A DNA stretch of 64,000 nucleotides from Pseudomonadota bacterium (GCA_021802555.1 JAJZRU010000008.1:1-64000), one strand, 5' to 3'. Positions 37,873 through 46,888 are shown, numbered from the stretch's first letter. The notes: generated by a model from the sequence alone, not told the origin. Numbers and translations are program-made.

Positions 37873-37900
37873 CGCCGGCCGGAAGCGGCTCCGGCCGGCG
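37873..37900 (-). promoter_or_regulatory. GC-rich hairpin between sat and aprB
   Basis: A perfect 11-bp stem (CGCCGGCCGGA / TCCGGCCGGCG) with a six-base loop begins seven bases after the sat stop codon. No T-tract follows in the direction of transcription, so it is not a standard terminator. It could stabilise the sat transcript or give differential expression of sat and aprBA. Confidence 0.6.
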
Positions 37901-37906
37901 CCGGCA

Positions 37907-39115
37907 TCACGCGGCCGAATGGCCTTTCAGCTCGACCTTGACGTTCTGCTCCGTGGACAGGCCGGCGTAGTATTTCTTCAGCACAGCGGCGACTTCCGGG
38001 CGGCTGAATTCGACGGGCAAGTCCTGGCCCTCGGACAGCATGGCGCGCACCTTGGTGCCCGAGAGCAGGATGCGGTCGTCCTTGGTGTGCGGGCAGGTGC
38101 GCTGGGAGGCCATGCCGCCGCATTTCTTGCACCAGAAGGTCCAGTCGATGTTCATGTTCACGGTTTCGAGCGAGCCCTTGGGGATCTCGTCGAAGATTTT
38201 CTGCGCGTCGAACGGGCCGTAGTAGTCGCCGACGCCGGCATGGTCGCGGCCGACGATCAGGTGCGAGCAGCCGTAGTTCTGGCGGAACAGGGCATGCAGC
38301 AGGGCCTCGCGCGGGCCGGCGTAGCGCATGTCCAGGGGGTAGCCGGCCTGAATCACGGTATTGGGCGCGAAATAGTTGTCGATCAGCGTGGCGATGGCCT
38401 CGCTGCGCACCTCTGCGGGAATGTCGCCCGGCTTCAGAGCGCCCAGCAGCGAATGCACCAGCACGCCGTCCATGGTCTCGACGGCGATCTTGGCCAGATA
38501 TTCGTGGCTGCGGTGCATGGGATTGCGGGTCTGGAAGGCAGCGACTTTGGACCAGCCCAGTTCCTCGAACTTGGCGCGGGTTTCCGCCGGAGTCATGAAC
38601 TGCGCGCCGTATTTGGCCTTGAAGCCGCCGTCGGACAGCACCTTGACAGGGCCTGCCAGATTGTATTTGCCTTGCGCCATGACCATCTTGACGCCAGGGT
38701 GGTCGAGATCGGTGGTCTTGTACACCTGCATGCACTCGTGCGCCTTGTCGATGGTGAACTTGTCGGCCACCCGCATGGTGCCCATGATTTCGCCGGTTTC
38801 ACCGTTTACCAGGGCGATGTCGTCGCCTTCCTTGATGGCCTCGTCGTCAGTGGAAAGGGTCACGGGGATAGGCCAGAACAGGCCGTTCGACATCTTGTAG
38901 CCGTCGCATACGCCCTGCCAGTCGGACTTGGTCATGAAACCGTCGAGCGGGGTGAAGCCGCCGATGCCCAGCATGATGAGGTCGCCCGTCTCGCGCGAAC
39001 TCATTTTCACTTTGGGGAGAGAGGTGGCGCGAGCCAGTTCAGCCTGGTGGGCGGAACCGGTCAGCAACAGGGGTTTGAGTTCGCCGCCGCCATGCGGGCG
39101 CACCAATTTGGACAT
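37907..39115 (-). CDS. sat: Sulfate adenylyltransferase, dissimilatory type
   Basis: A 402-aa homo-oligomeric ATP sulfurylase. It carries [16 protein letters not shown] (the QxRNPxHxxH motif, about 195-210) and [15 protein letters not shown] (about 290-304). With AprBA it turns APS and pyrophosphate into sulfate and ATP, conserving energy by substrate-level phosphorylation. AAGGAG lies just before the ATG. It is the first gene of the operon. Confidence 0.97.
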   Translation of the reverse strand: MSKLVRPHGGGELKPLLLTGSAHQAELARATSLPKVKMSSRETGDLIMLGIGGFTPLDGFMTKSDWQGVCDGYKMSNGLFWPIPVTLSTDDEAIKEGDDIALVNGETGEIMGTMRVADKFTIDKAHECMQVYKTTDLDHPGVKMVMAQGKYNLAGPVKVLSDGGFKAKYGAQFMTPAETRAKFEELGWSKVAAFQTRNPMHRSHEYLAKIAVETMDGVLVHSLLGALKPGDIPAEVRSEAIATLIDNYFAPNTVIQAGYPLDMRYAGPREALLHALFRQNYGCSHLIVGRDHAGVGDYYGPFDAQKIFDEIPKGSLETVNMNIDWTFWCKKCGGMASQRTCPHTKDDRILLSGTKVRAMLSEGQDLPVEFSRPEVAAVLKKYYAGLSTEQNVKVELKGHSAA

Positions 39116-39300
39116 GGAGTCTCCTTAAGAAAAAGCCGGGTTCTTTATATGCGGGCGTGCAGGATAGCCACCGCGGGAGACAAGGTCTAATCGGATTATT
39201 TTATTTTCGGATAAAGGGCTTTATTAGTACGCTGCGGCACAAGGATCTGCGATAAAAAACGCCTTAAAAACGGGATGTTGAAAGATGGACGTGAGAAATC
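39116..39300 (-). promoter_or_regulatory. Region upstream of sat (promoter not pinpointed)
   Basis: This AT-richer 185-base gap must hold the sat-aprBA promoter. It contains a dyad ATAAAG-GG-CTTTAT (39211-39224). A 13-base word AATCGGATTATTT at 39189-39201 recurs at the aprB stop codon (37231-37243). A second TCGGATAAA lies at 39207-39215. No clear -35/-10 pair was found. Confidence 0.4.
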
Positions 39301-39714
39301 TCATGCATCGAAGAAGGCAGGCATGTCGCTCTGTTCGGTTTCGATCACATCGACCCAGCAAGGCTTGTCCGCGCCGCCCGCGGCCGCTACCTTGCGCGTT
39401 TCTTCGTAGAGCATCTTCCAGCGGTTGTAGAGGCAATCGCTGACCTTGTGCATGCCGGAGTCGAAATAGGAGTTGTGCAAATCGCCGATGGTGCGGGTAA
39501 AGGACTCGACTTGCTCTAGCAGATTGCGCGGATAGCCCTGCCGGTCGTGGTCCACATATTTGACCTTTTCCCGCTTGACCGCGCGCAGGAACACACGCTG
39601 GCCTTCGGTAAGATCGGCTTCCGTGCGCGGGTTGCCGCCCAGATTCATGAGCTCATGGGCGATGTCGTCCAGGCGCCTGCCGAAGTCATAATTCGCATAA
39701 TCGATTTGCTGCAT
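39301..39714 (-). CDS. Uncharacterised 137-aa protein upstream of sat
   Basis: A soluble, largely helical protein (start MQQIDYANYDFGRRLDDIAHEL, end MPAFFDA) with no membrane segment or signal peptide. I do not recognise a family. GGAGA lies six bases before the ATG at 39714; a longer frame upstream looks non-coding. It is on the same strand as sat and 185 bases upstream of it, so a link to sulfur oxidation is possible but unproven. Confidence 0.7.
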   Translation of the reverse strand: MQQIDYANYDFGRRLDDIAHELMNLGGNPRTEADLTEGQRVFLRAVKREKVKYVDHDRQGYPRNLLEQVESFTRTIGDLHNSYFDSGMHKVSDCLYNRWKMLYEETRKVAAAGGADKPCWVDVIETEQSDMPAFFDA

Positions 39715-39749
39715 GCTGTCTCCGCACCGCTGCGACTTAAAAAGTGGCG

Positions 39750-40049
39750 TTATCCTGAACCGCGGCCGGAATTTTGTCCAGCCAAGACGGGGTTGGCGGC
39801 ATCCAGTTCGACGAAATCCGCATGCCGTTCCTGCCGCTCGGCGTCCCACACGGGGATCATGAGGATGTCACGCGCTTCACGGCGCGGCCGGCCATGGACG
39901 TCCGGCTGGATATGATGCGCGGCGGCGCTTTCCAGCACCAGCTCCGGACCGTCGTCGAGGATTTCCACGACGCGATAGCGCTGTCCGCGCCAACTGACTT
40001 CGCGCCCCAGCCAGGCGCGCAAACCCCCTGCTGCGTCCGGAGATGTCAC
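39750..40049 (-). CDS. Uncharacterised 99-aa protein coupled to the GATase gene
   Basis: A small acidic protein with a beta-rich stretch (VSWRGQRYRVVEILDDGPELVLE) and a later ARDILMIPVWD segment. No family was recognised. The GTG start overlaps the stop of the upstream amidotransferase (GTGA), which supports the gene and its start. The last residues (GQNSGRGSG) look disordered. Confidence 0.65.
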   Translation of the reverse strand: MTSPDAAGGLRAWLGREVSWRGQRYRVVEILDDGPELVLESAAAHHIQPDVHGRPRREARDILMIPVWDAERQERHADFVELDAANPVLAGQNSGRGSG

Positions 40050-40762
40050 CGAGCCAGCCCGCGCGCCCACCGACGGTAGAGCACGTCGGCCACGCCGTGC
40101 AAGCGTTCCAGGCGCGCCCCGGCGCCTGCCAGCATGGCCGCGGCGGGCTGCACGGCGGGGCTTGCCCCCTGGCTGTCGCAGATTTCCCCGGCGCCGGCCT
40201 CGCTCCAGGCGCGGATCATCGAGTCGGTCATTTCTACATGGCATTGCATGCCCAAATGGCGATCGTCGACGACGAAGGCCTGGGTGGCGCAATAGTCTCC
40301 GCGCAGCAGAAGGCGCGCGCCCTCGGGCAGGCTGAACGTCTCGCCATGCCACTGGAAGACCTCGAACTCAGCCGGCAGGTCGGCAAGCCAGTCCGCGGCG
40401 GCCGCTTCTTCCGCGCGCCGCACGCTGCCCCAGCCGATTTCCTTGATCGGGTTGCGGGTCACCGTTCCTCCGAGCGCCCGGCTCATGAGTTGGCCGCCGA
40501 GGCAATGCCCCAGCACTGGGGCACCAGCGGCCACGGCCTGGCGAATCAGGCCCAACACCGGCGGGATCCAGGGCAGATCGTCGTTGACGCTCATCGGCCC
40601 GCCCATCAAGATGAGCCCCGCATGGCCGTTGATGGAAGGCGGCACGCCGTCCCCGGCGTCGACATTGCGCTGGATCCAGGGATACCCCTCCCGGTCCAGA
40701 AACTGGGCCAGATAGCCAGGCCCTTCCATTTTGGAAAAACGAAAAATGAGGATGGGTTGCAT
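40046..40762 (-). CDS. Class I glutamine amidotransferase-like protein
   Basis: A 238-aa free-standing GATase1 of the GMP-synthase-like type. It starts MQPILIFRFSKMEGPGYL, has LILMGGPMSVNDD, the nucleophile elbow LGHCLGGQLMSRALGG (about 96-111) and a histidine-containing QCHVEMT region. Relatives include gamma-glutamyl-peptide hydrolases; the substrate is unknown. Its ATG shares the CATG at 40760-40763 with the ATG of the divergent protease gene. It is coupled to the 99-aa gene downstream. Confidence 0.85.
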   Translation of the reverse strand: MQPILIFRFSKMEGPGYLAQFLDREGYPWIQRNVDAGDGVPPSINGHAGLILMGGPMSVNDDLPWIPPVLGLIRQAVAAGAPVLGHCLGGQLMSRALGGTVTRNPIKEIGWGSVRRAEEAAAADWLADLPAEFEVFQWHGETFSLPEGARLLLRGDYCATQAFVVDDRHLGMQCHVEMTDSMIRAWSEAGAGEICDSQGASPAVQPAAAMLAGAGARLERLHGVADVLYRRWARGLAR

Positions 40763-41426
40763 GAGAAATTCCACAAAACGCCGGCGCGACGCAGTCCATT
40801 GTATGGCAATTGCGGCCATTCTGTGGGCCGCGCCCGCGGCGGCCGCCAGCGTCGCCGTGGTCGGTCTTTTCAAGGACAAGGCCATGGTCAGCGTCGACGG
40901 AGGCCCGCCGCGCCTGATGAGCGTTTCCGGCGGCGCGGTCAGCGGCGTCAGCCTGATCCGCGCAGACTCCGACAGCGCCGTGCTGGAGGTCGACGGGGTG
41001 CGCCAAACGCTGCGCATGGGCCAATCCTATGCAGGTCAGGGGACATCGTCCGGCGAACCGACCGTGCACCTCACCGCCGGCGCGCACGGCGCCTTTTCCA
41101 CGACGGGTTACGTCAACGGCTCGGCCACGACCTTCATTGTCGATACCGGCGCCACGTCCGTAGCCATCAGTGCAGAGGACGCTCGGCGCGCAGGCATAGA
41201 TTTCAGGGCCAAAGGGCGCCGCGTCGCGATCGCTACGGCCTCAGGCACCAGTCAGGGCTGGGCAGTCACGCTGGACAAAGTGAGAGTGGGAGGAATCACG
41301 CTTTATCAAGTACCGGGCGTGGTAGTGGAGCACGGCCTGCCCGTGGGCCTTTTGGGCATGAGTTTTCTGTCGCGCACCGAGATGAAGCGCAGCGGCCAGA
41401 CCATGACGCTCATCAAGCGCTATTGA
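40761..41426 (+). CDS. Retropepsin-like aspartic protease, exported
   Basis: About 221 aa. A basic N-terminus and hydrophobic signal segment ending AAPAAAA precede a C-terminal aspartic protease domain with the catalytic FIVDTGATSVAIS (about 125-137) and VGLLGMSFLSR. This matches the clan AA/TIGR02281 family of membrane-linked or periplasmic retropepsin-like proteins. The start at 40761 was chosen for GAGG at 40748-40751; several ATGs upstream are in frame. It is divergent from the GATase. Confidence 0.82.
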   Translation: MRNSTKRRRDAVHCMAIAAILWAAPAAAASVAVVGLFKDKAMVSVDGGPPRLMSVSGGAVSGVSLIRADSDSAVLEVDGVRQTLRMGQSYAGQGTSSGEPTVHLTAGAHGAFSTTGYVNGSATTFIVDTGATSVAISAEDARRAGIDFRAKGRRVAIATASGTSQGWAVTLDKVRVGGITLYQVPGVVVEHGLPVGLLGMSFLSRTEMKRSGQTMTLIKRY

Positions 41427-41452
41427 GGGCTGGGGCCGGACCTCGAGTGCCG

Positions 41453-41520
41453 GGCGGCTTTCGTCTTGTCCATCTCGATGAGCGCATAGGCGCTATGGCT
41501 GTGGATGGAAGAGAAGTCGG
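41453..41520 (-). pseudogene. Decayed folE2 3' end (partial duplicate)
   Basis: Read on the minus strand this stretch encodes [21 protein letters not shown], matching 18 of 21 residues of the C-terminus of the intact folE2 beginning 134 bases away. The DNA is identical at 52 of 63 positions. The match is lost upstream, and no other part of folE2 is present. It is best read as the remnant of a second, diverged folE2 copy or of a tandem duplication. Confidence 0.85.
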
Positions 41521-41583
41521 CCCCGAAGCGCCGCCTGAGGGGGCCCCGCAGGGGATCGGGCCGCTGTAGGGGCCTTCGAGCGC

Positions 41584-42393
41584 TCAGGCGGCTTTGGTCT
41601 TGTCGAGCTCGATGAGGGCGTAGGCGCTGTGATTGTGGATGGACTCGAAGTTCTCCGCCTCTACTATATAGGCGTCGATCTTGGGTTCGGCGTTCATGGC
41701 GGCGGCCACGTCGCGCACGATGTCTTCAACGAACTTGGGATTGTCATAGGCGCGCTCGGTCACCCATTTCTCGTCGGGCCGCTTGAGCAGCCCGAAAAGC
41801 TCGCAGGAGGCCTGCCCCTCGATTGTGCTCACCAAATCCTCGATCCACAGGAAATCGTTGGTGCGCGCCGTGACGGTGACGTGGGAGCGCTGGTTGTGGG
41901 CACCGTAATCGGAAATCTTTTTCGAGCAGGGGCACAAGGAAGTCACCGGCACCATCACCCGCGTCATGTGGCGATATTCGCCTTTGTCGATTTCACCGAT
42001 GAAGGCGACTTCGTAGTCCATCAGGCTTTGCACGCCGGAAACCGGCGCGGCTTTGTTGATGAAATACGGGAAGGTCATCTCGATATGGCCGGACTCGGCT
42101 TCCAGGCGCTTGACCATGTCGCGTAGCATGCTTTCGAAGTTTTCCACGGAGATCTCCCGCTCCCGGGTATTCAGGATTTCCACGAAGCGGGACATGTGCG
42201 TGCCCTTGAACTGTTGGGGCAGGAAGACGTACATGTTGAAGCTGGCCACGGTGTGCTGCACGCCGCCGCTTTTGTCGGCCACTTTGACGGGGTGGCGGAT
42301 GCTCTTGATGCCCACTTTGTTGATGGCGATTTGGCGGGTATCGGCGTAGTTTTGCACGTCAGGGATGGGGTTGACGTCGCAGCAGTCGTTCAT
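41584..42393 (-). CDS. folE2: GTP cyclohydrolase FolE2
   Basis: A 269-aa metal-promiscuous GTP cyclohydrolase IB making dihydroneopterin triphosphate, the first step to folate. Motifs include [19 protein letters not shown] near residue 35 and the hallmark [19 protein letters not shown] (about 151-169) with the metal-site Cys. In many bacteria folE2 replaces zinc-dependent FolE under metal limitation. Its promoter region carries a 27-bp palindrome. The downstream side holds the decayed second copy. Confidence 0.97.
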   Translation of the reverse strand: MNDCCDVNPIPDVQNYADTRQIAINKVGIKSIRHPVKVADKSGGVQHTVASFNMYVFLPQQFKGTHMSRFVEILNTREREISVENFESMLRDMVKRLEAESGHIEMTFPYFINKAAPVSGVQSLMDYEVAFIGEIDKGEYRHMTRVMVPVTSLCPCSKKISDYGAHNQRSHVTVTARTNDFLWIEDLVSTIEGQASCELFGLLKRPDEKWVTERAYDNPKFVEDIVRDVAAAMNAEPKIDAYIVEAENFESIHNHSAYALIELDKTKAA

Positions 42394-42516
42394 GGCAGTG
42401 TCCTTAGGGTTGGCCCCGGGGCCGCGCGCTGGGCGGCTGGGCGAGTCCTGCCGGGCGGGTGAGGCGGTGGCATCAGCTCATGCGGCTGCACCGCCGCCCG
42501 GCGAAAATTTAGACCG

Positions 42517-42558
42517 AGTATAAACCAGTAAATTATCCGAGTAAATTACTCGGATAAT
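42517..42558 (-). promoter_or_regulatory. Predicted folE2 promoter with 27-bp palindromic operator
   Basis: On the minus strand TTTACT (42540-42545) and TATACT (42517-42522) are separated by exactly 17 bases. The -35 lies inside a perfect palindrome at 42532-42558 with 12-base arms (ATTATCCGAGTA / TACTCGGATAAT) around AAT. A protein binding there would block RNA polymerase. The half-sites resemble Rrf2-family (IscR-like) operators more than Zur boxes. The palindrome also covers the dxs stop codon. Confidence 0.7.
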
Positions 42559-44405
42559 GCGGCCCAGCGGCTTTTCACCGCGTTCTCGATACCGGGCGCA
42601 TCCAGGCCGCAGCGCGCAAGCAGCGAGGCGGCATCGCCGTGCTCGATGAAGCGGTCGGGCAGGCCCAGATGCAGCAGGGCGGAGCGCAGGCCCAGGTCGG
42701 CGAGGGCGTGGGCCACGGCGTCGCCGGCTCCGCCATGCACGGTGTTTTCTTCCAGGGTGACCAGCAGGGTATGACTGCTGGCCAGCTCGCGCAGCAACTC
42801 GACATCCAGGGGTTTGACGAAGCGCATGTCCGCCACGGTCGCGTCGAGCGCCTCAGCGGCGGCAAGCGCGGGCGCGAGCATGCTACCGAAAGCGAGCAGC
42901 GCGATACCCTTGCCCGTGCGGCGCAGACAAGCTCGCCCCACGGGCAAAGCCTCCAGATCGCGGCCGGGCGCGACACCTGGGCCGCTGCCGCGGGGATAGC
43001 GTACCGCCGCCGGCCCGGGGTGCAGGTAGGCGGTGGTGAGCAGGCGCCGGCATTCGCTTTCGTCGGAGGGTGTGGCAATGAGCAAGTTGGGCACACAGCG
43101 CAAATAGGAAAGATCGAACGCGCCGGCATGGGTGGGGCCGTCTGCACCCACCAGACCCGCGCGATCGATGGCAAATGTCACGTCCAAATTCTGCAGCGCA
43201 ACGTCGTGGATGAGTTGGTCGTAGGCGCGTTGCAGGAAGGTCGAATAAATCGCCACCACCGGCTTCATGCCTTCGCAGGCCAATCCGGCCGCATAAGTCA
43301 CGGCGTGCTGCTCGGCGATGCCGACATCGAAATAACGCTGCGGAAAGCGTTCGGAAAATTCCACCAGGCCGGAACCTTCGCGCATGGCCGGCGTGACGCC
43401 CACGAGCCGGTCATCCTGTGCGGCGGTGTCGCACAGCCAGTCGGAAAACACCTGGGTATAGGTGGGCCGGCCCGCTGCGGGAGCGTCCGCACCGACCTTG
43501 GGATCGAACTTGCCCACGCCGTGATAGAGACAGGGGTTGCACTCCGCAGGATTGAAGCCTTTGCCTTTCTGGGTCACGACATGGAGGAACTGCGGCCCTG
43601 ACAGACGGCGCACATTGCGCAGGGTCTCGATCAGGGTATCCAGATCATGGCCGTCGATGGGGCCGATGTAGTTGAAGCCGAACTCCTCGAACAGCGTGCC
43701 GGGGGTGACCATGCCTTTCATGTGCTCCTCGGCCCGGCGCGCCAGCTCGTGGATGGGCGGCAGATGCGAAAGCACGCGCCGTCCGGCGCTGCGCGCGGCA
43801 GCGTAGAAGCGCCCCGACATGAGACGCGCCAGGTAATTGTTGAGCGCACCCACCGGCGGGGAGATGGACATATCGTTGTCGTTGAGCACCACCAGCAGGG
43901 GAAGATCGTTGTCGCCGGCATTGTTGAGCGCCTCGAAGGCCATGCCCGCGCTCATGGCGCCGTCGCCGATGACGGCGATGGCGCGCTGCGGGCTGTCGAT
44001 CTGGTGGAAGGCCTCTGCCATGCCCAGCGCGGCGGAAATGGAGGTGCTGGAATGGCCTGCGCCGAAGGCGTCGTAAGGGCTTTCGTCGCGGCGCGGGAAG
44101 CCGGCCATGCCCCCCAACTGGCGCAGCTTGGCCATGCCGCCGCGGCGCCCGGTGAGGATCTTGTGCGGGTAGGTCTGGTGCCCCACATCCCAGACGATGC
44201 GGTCGCGCGGGGTGTCGTAGACATAGTGCAGGGCAAGGGTCAGCTCCACCACGCCGAGATTGGAAGCCAGATGCCCCCCGGTGCGCGAAACGCTGTCGAT
44301 CAGGAACTCGCGCAGCTCCGCCGCCAGGGTCTTGAGCTGCTCCGGTGCCAGGCAGCGCAGGTCGTCCGGCGAGGCGATCGATTCGAGGAGAGTGTCAGGC
44401 ATCAA
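42546..44405 (-). CDS. dxs: 1-deoxy-D-xylulose-5-phosphate synthase
   Basis: A 619-aa thiamine-diphosphate enzyme starting the MEP isoprenoid pathway. Motifs include [38 protein letters not shown], the ThDP motif [20 protein letters not shown] (about 150-168) and [15 protein letters not shown]. The ATG overlaps the ispA stop (ATGA). It is the last gene of xseB-ispA-dxs, and its stop lies in the palindrome that precedes folE2. Confidence 0.98.
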   Translation of the reverse strand: MMPDTLLESIASPDDLRCLAPEQLKTLAAELREFLIDSVSRTGGHLASNLGVVELTLALHYVYDTPRDRIVWDVGHQTYPHKILTGRRGGMAKLRQLGGMAGFPRRDESPYDAFGAGHSSTSISAALGMAEAFHQIDSPQRAIAVIGDGAMSAGMAFEALNNAGDNDLPLLVVLNDNDMSISPPVGALNNYLARLMSGRFYAAARSAGRRVLSHLPPIHELARRAEEHMKGMVTPGTLFEEFGFNYIGPIDGHDLDTLIETLRNVRRLSGPQFLHVVTQKGKGFNPAECNPCLYHGVGKFDPKVGADAPAAGRPTYTQVFSDWLCDTAAQDDRLVGVTPAMREGSGLVEFSERFPQRYFDVGIAEQHAVTYAAGLACEGMKPVVAIYSTFLQRAYDQLIHDVALQNLDVTFAIDRAGLVGADGPTHAGAFDLSYLRCVPNLLIATPSDESECRRLLTTAYLHPGPAAVRYPRGSGPGVAPGRDLEALPVGRACLRRTGKGIALLAFGSMLAPALAAAEALDATVADMRFVKPLDVELLRELASSHTLLVTLEENTVHGGAGDAVAHALADLGLRSALLHLGLPDRFIEHGDAASLLARCGLDAPGIENAVKSRWAALSE

Positions 44406-45295
44406 TAACTACGATGGGTGATGTAATCGGCCAGTTCCGCAAGATGCCTTGCCCTGTTTCCGAAAGGAGTCAAGGCATCGAGCGCGTTGCGGCGCAGCTC
44501 CTCCGCCAGTTCCTTGGCGGCCGCCAGGCCCAGCACGCTTACGTAGGTCGGCTTGCCGTCATGGGCATCCTTGCCTGCGGTCTTGCCCAGCGTGGCGGTG
44601 GGCGCCTCGGCGTCGAGCACGTCGTCCACCACCTGGAAAGCCAGGCCCATGCATTTGGCGTAATGGTCCAGGCGCCGCTCCGCCTCCACGTCCAGGGGGG
44701 TTCCGCACCAGGCGCCCAGGCGCACCGCCGCCCGGATCAGGGCTCCGGTCTTGTGGATGTGCATGAACTCCAGCTCCGGCGCCGTCAACATGCGTCCCAC
44801 GCTGGCCAGATCTGTGGCTTGGCCGCCGGCCATGCCGTGCGAACCCGCCGCCTGCGCCAGCAGGCCCAGCATGTCGCGCTGGCGCACTGCGTCGAGCGGC
44901 GGCTGCGGCGCCGCCAAGACCTCGAAAGCCAGGCTTTGCAGCGCATCCCCCGCCAGCAGCGCCGTGGCCTGATCGTATTCCACGTGTACGGTCGGCTTGC
45001 CCCGGCGCAGGGAGTCGTCGTCCATCATCGGCAGATCGTCATGCACCAGGGAATAGGCGTGGATCAGCTCCACTGCGCACGCGGCTTGCAGCACGGCCGG
45101 CTGCGGGGCGGCAGACAGCTCGCCGGCGGCAAAGGCCAGCAGGGGGCGCACGCGCTTGCCGCCGCCGAGCACGGCGTAACGCATGGCGTCATGCAGCCGC
45201 GCCGGCGCAGCGGCCGCCGCGGGCAGGCGGCGGGCGAGTTCTTCCTCGACCAGCCGCTGCACATCCGCCGCCCAGGTTTGCAGGGCAGGCGTCAC
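44402..45295 (-). CDS. ispA: Farnesyl diphosphate synthase
   Basis: A 297-aa prenyltransferase building C15 farnesyl diphosphate. It has the first aspartate-rich motif [12 protein letters not shown] (about 88-99) and the second [12 protein letters not shown] (about 228-239), plus [10 protein letters not shown]. The GTG start at 45295 overlaps the xseB stop (GTGA) and gives the usual length; a longer fused frame upstream runs through xseB and was rejected. Confidence 0.96.
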   Translation of the reverse strand: MTPALQTWAADVQRLVEEELARRLPAAAAAPARLHDAMRYAVLGGGKRVRPLLAFAAGELSAAPQPAVLQAACAVELIHAYSLVHDDLPMMDDDSLRRGKPTVHVEYDQATALLAGDALQSLAFEVLAAPQPPLDAVRQRDMLGLLAQAAGSHGMAGGQATDLASVGRMLTAPELEFMHIHKTGALIRAAVRLGAWCGTPLDVEAERRLDHYAKCMGLAFQVVDDVLDAEAPTATLGKTAGKDAHDGKPTYVSVLGLAAAKELAEELRRNALDALTPFGNRARHLAELADYITHRSY

Positions 45296-45531
45296 GCGTC
45301 GTCTCCCGTTTCTTTGGCAAAAGGCTTCAGCATTCCGTTTTCCAGGATGCGGACCTTCTGTTCCGTGTCCTCCAGCACCTTGCGGCAGAAATCCAGCAGT
45401 TCCGCGCCACGCTGGTAGGCCGCCAGGGATTCTTCCAGGCCCAGCTCGCCGGATTCCATTTGGACGGCGATTTTTTCCAGCTCGGCAAGAGCCGATTCGA
45501 GGTTTTTGGGGGGAGAAAGTGCCTTGGACAT
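45292..45531 (-). CDS. xseB: Exodeoxyribonuclease VII small subunit
   Basis: A 79-aa helical subunit: NLESALAELEKIAVQMESGE then LGLEESLAAYQRGAELLDFCRKVLEDTEQKV, the classic XseB signature. It partners XseA (not in the window) in single-strand DNA degradation. The start at 45531 (MSKALSPPKN) gives the standard length; an ATG at 45579 would add 16 residues. First gene of xseB-ispA-dxs. Confidence 0.95.
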   Translation of the reverse strand: MSKALSPPKNLESALAELEKIAVQMESGELGLEESLAAYQRGAELLDFCRKVLEDTEQKVRILENGMLKPFAKETGDDA

Positions 45532-45593
45532 GGAAGACCGAACAGGGAAAGCCAAAGACTTTAGCAAAATTGTCGGCATGCCGCATGTCGTGA

Positions 45594-45623
45594 TTGCCCC
45601 TCGATGAAAAAATGCCTTAAAAT
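45594..45623 (+). promoter_or_regulatory. Predicted promoter of the Rieske oxygenase gene
   Basis: TTGCCC (45594-45599) and TAAAAT (45618-45623) are separated by 18 bases, giving a start near 45630. A terminator-like hairpin begins only a few bases downstream, before the coding start at 45701. Confidence 0.5.
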
Positions 45624-45635
45624 GGCGCGCTTACT

Positions 45636-45657
45636 CCCCCAGGCGCTGGGGGTTTTT
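45636..45657 (+). terminator. Intrinsic-terminator-like hairpin in the Rieske gene leader
   Basis: A perfect 7-bp GC-rich stem (CCCCCAG / CTGGGGG) with a three-base loop is followed at once by five T residues (45653-45657). No plus-strand gene ends upstream, so it does not close a known operon. Its position between the predicted promoter and the gene suggests a leader attenuator. Confidence 0.7.
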
Positions 45658-45700
45658 GTTGTTCATCGTTTCGTCCGGGTGGGCGTTTGGTGGGGGGCCT

Positions 45701-46834
45701 ATGAGCGATCTCGCTGAATCTGCACTGCTTGCCAGCAAGGCGCCGCAACTGCCGGTGCACTGGTACTTCGATCCTGCCATCTACGCTTTGGAGAAGGAGC
45801 TCCTCTTCGAGCAGGGGCACGGCTATGCCGGACACGAACTCATGGTGCCGCGGGCCGGAGATTATCGCGCCCTGGAGACCTACGACGGCACGCGCGTGCT
45901 GGTGCACAATGCGCAAGGCGTCGAACTGCTCTCCAACGTCTGCCGCCATCGCCAGGCGCGCATGCTCGAAGGCGCCGGCCATGCCCGCAACATCGTTTGC
46001 CCGCTGCATCGCTGGACCTATGACCTTCAGGGCACGCTTCTGGGCGCGCCGCATTTTCCCGAAACGCCCTGCCTGAATCTGCGCAGCTATCCGCTGCAGC
46101 GCTGGAACGGCCTGCTGTTCAGCGGTCCGCGCGACATCAACGCGGACCTGCGCCAGCTCAGCGTTCTGCGCGATCTGGATTTTTCCGGCTACATGCTCGA
46201 TCGCGTGTGGGTGGAGCACAGCCCTTACAACTGGAAGACCTTCATCGAAGTCTACCTGGAGGATTATCACGTCGAGCCTTTCCATCCCGGCCTGGGGAAT
46301 TTCGTCACCTGCGAAGACCTGGCGTGGGAATTCGGCGAGTGGTATTCGGTGCAGACCGTCGGGATAAGCAACGACCTGGCGAAGCCGGGAAGCGAAATCT
46401 ACCGCAAATGGCACGAACAGGTTCTGGCCTACGGCAACGGCGCCGTGCCTCGCCATGGAGCCATCTGGCTCACCTATTATCCCGGCCTCATGGTGGAGTG
46501 GTACCCCCATGTGCTGGTGGTGAGCAATATCCTGCCCACCGGCATCGAATCCTGCGTCAATATCGTGGAGTTTTACTATCCCGAGGACATCGCGTTGTTC
46601 GAGCGCGAATTCGTGGAGGCCGAGCAGGCCGCCTATATCGAGACTGCCGTGGAGGACCACGAAATCGCCCGCCGCATGCACGAGGGGCGTCGCGCGCTTT
46701 ACCTGCAGGGCGTCAGCGAGGAAGGACCCTACCAGTCGCCCATGGAGGACGGCATGGTGCATTTCCACGAGTTTCTGAGGCGCCGCCTCGAACCGCATCT
46801 GCAAGCACAGGAAGCGGTGCACGGCAGCCGCTGA
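45701..46834 (+). CDS. Rieske non-heme iron oxygenase, alpha-subunit type
   Basis: A 377-aa protein with an N-terminal Rieske [2Fe-2S] domain (C81-x-H83 and C100-x2-H103) and a C-terminal catalytic domain in which EDYHVEPFHPG supplies the iron-binding His190 and His195. This is the ring-hydroxylating dioxygenase/demethylase family; the substrate is unknown. The start at 45701 has a G-rich ribosome binding site. It is divergent from xseB-ispA-dxs, with a possible attenuator in its leader. Confidence 0.9.
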   Translation: MSDLAESALLASKAPQLPVHWYFDPAIYALEKELLFEQGHGYAGHELMVPRAGDYRALETYDGTRVLVHNAQGVELLSNVCRHRQARMLEGAGHARNIVCPLHRWTYDLQGTLLGAPHFPETPCLNLRSYPLQRWNGLLFSGPRDINADLRQLSVLRDLDFSGYMLDRVWVEHSPYNWKTFIEVYLEDYHVEPFHPGLGNFVTCEDLAWEFGEWYSVQTVGISNDLAKPGSEIYRKWHEQVLAYGNGAVPRHGAIWLTYYPGLMVEWYPHVLVVSNILPTGIESCVNIVEFYYPEDIALFEREFVEAEQAAYIETAVEDHEIARRMHEGRRALYLQGVSEEGPYQSPMEDGMVHFHEFLRRRLEPHLQAQEAVHGSR

Positions 46835-46888
46835 TCACGGAGCGCCCGCTATACTTCGGTCACGCCATATCCATATGCAGAGGATGCC

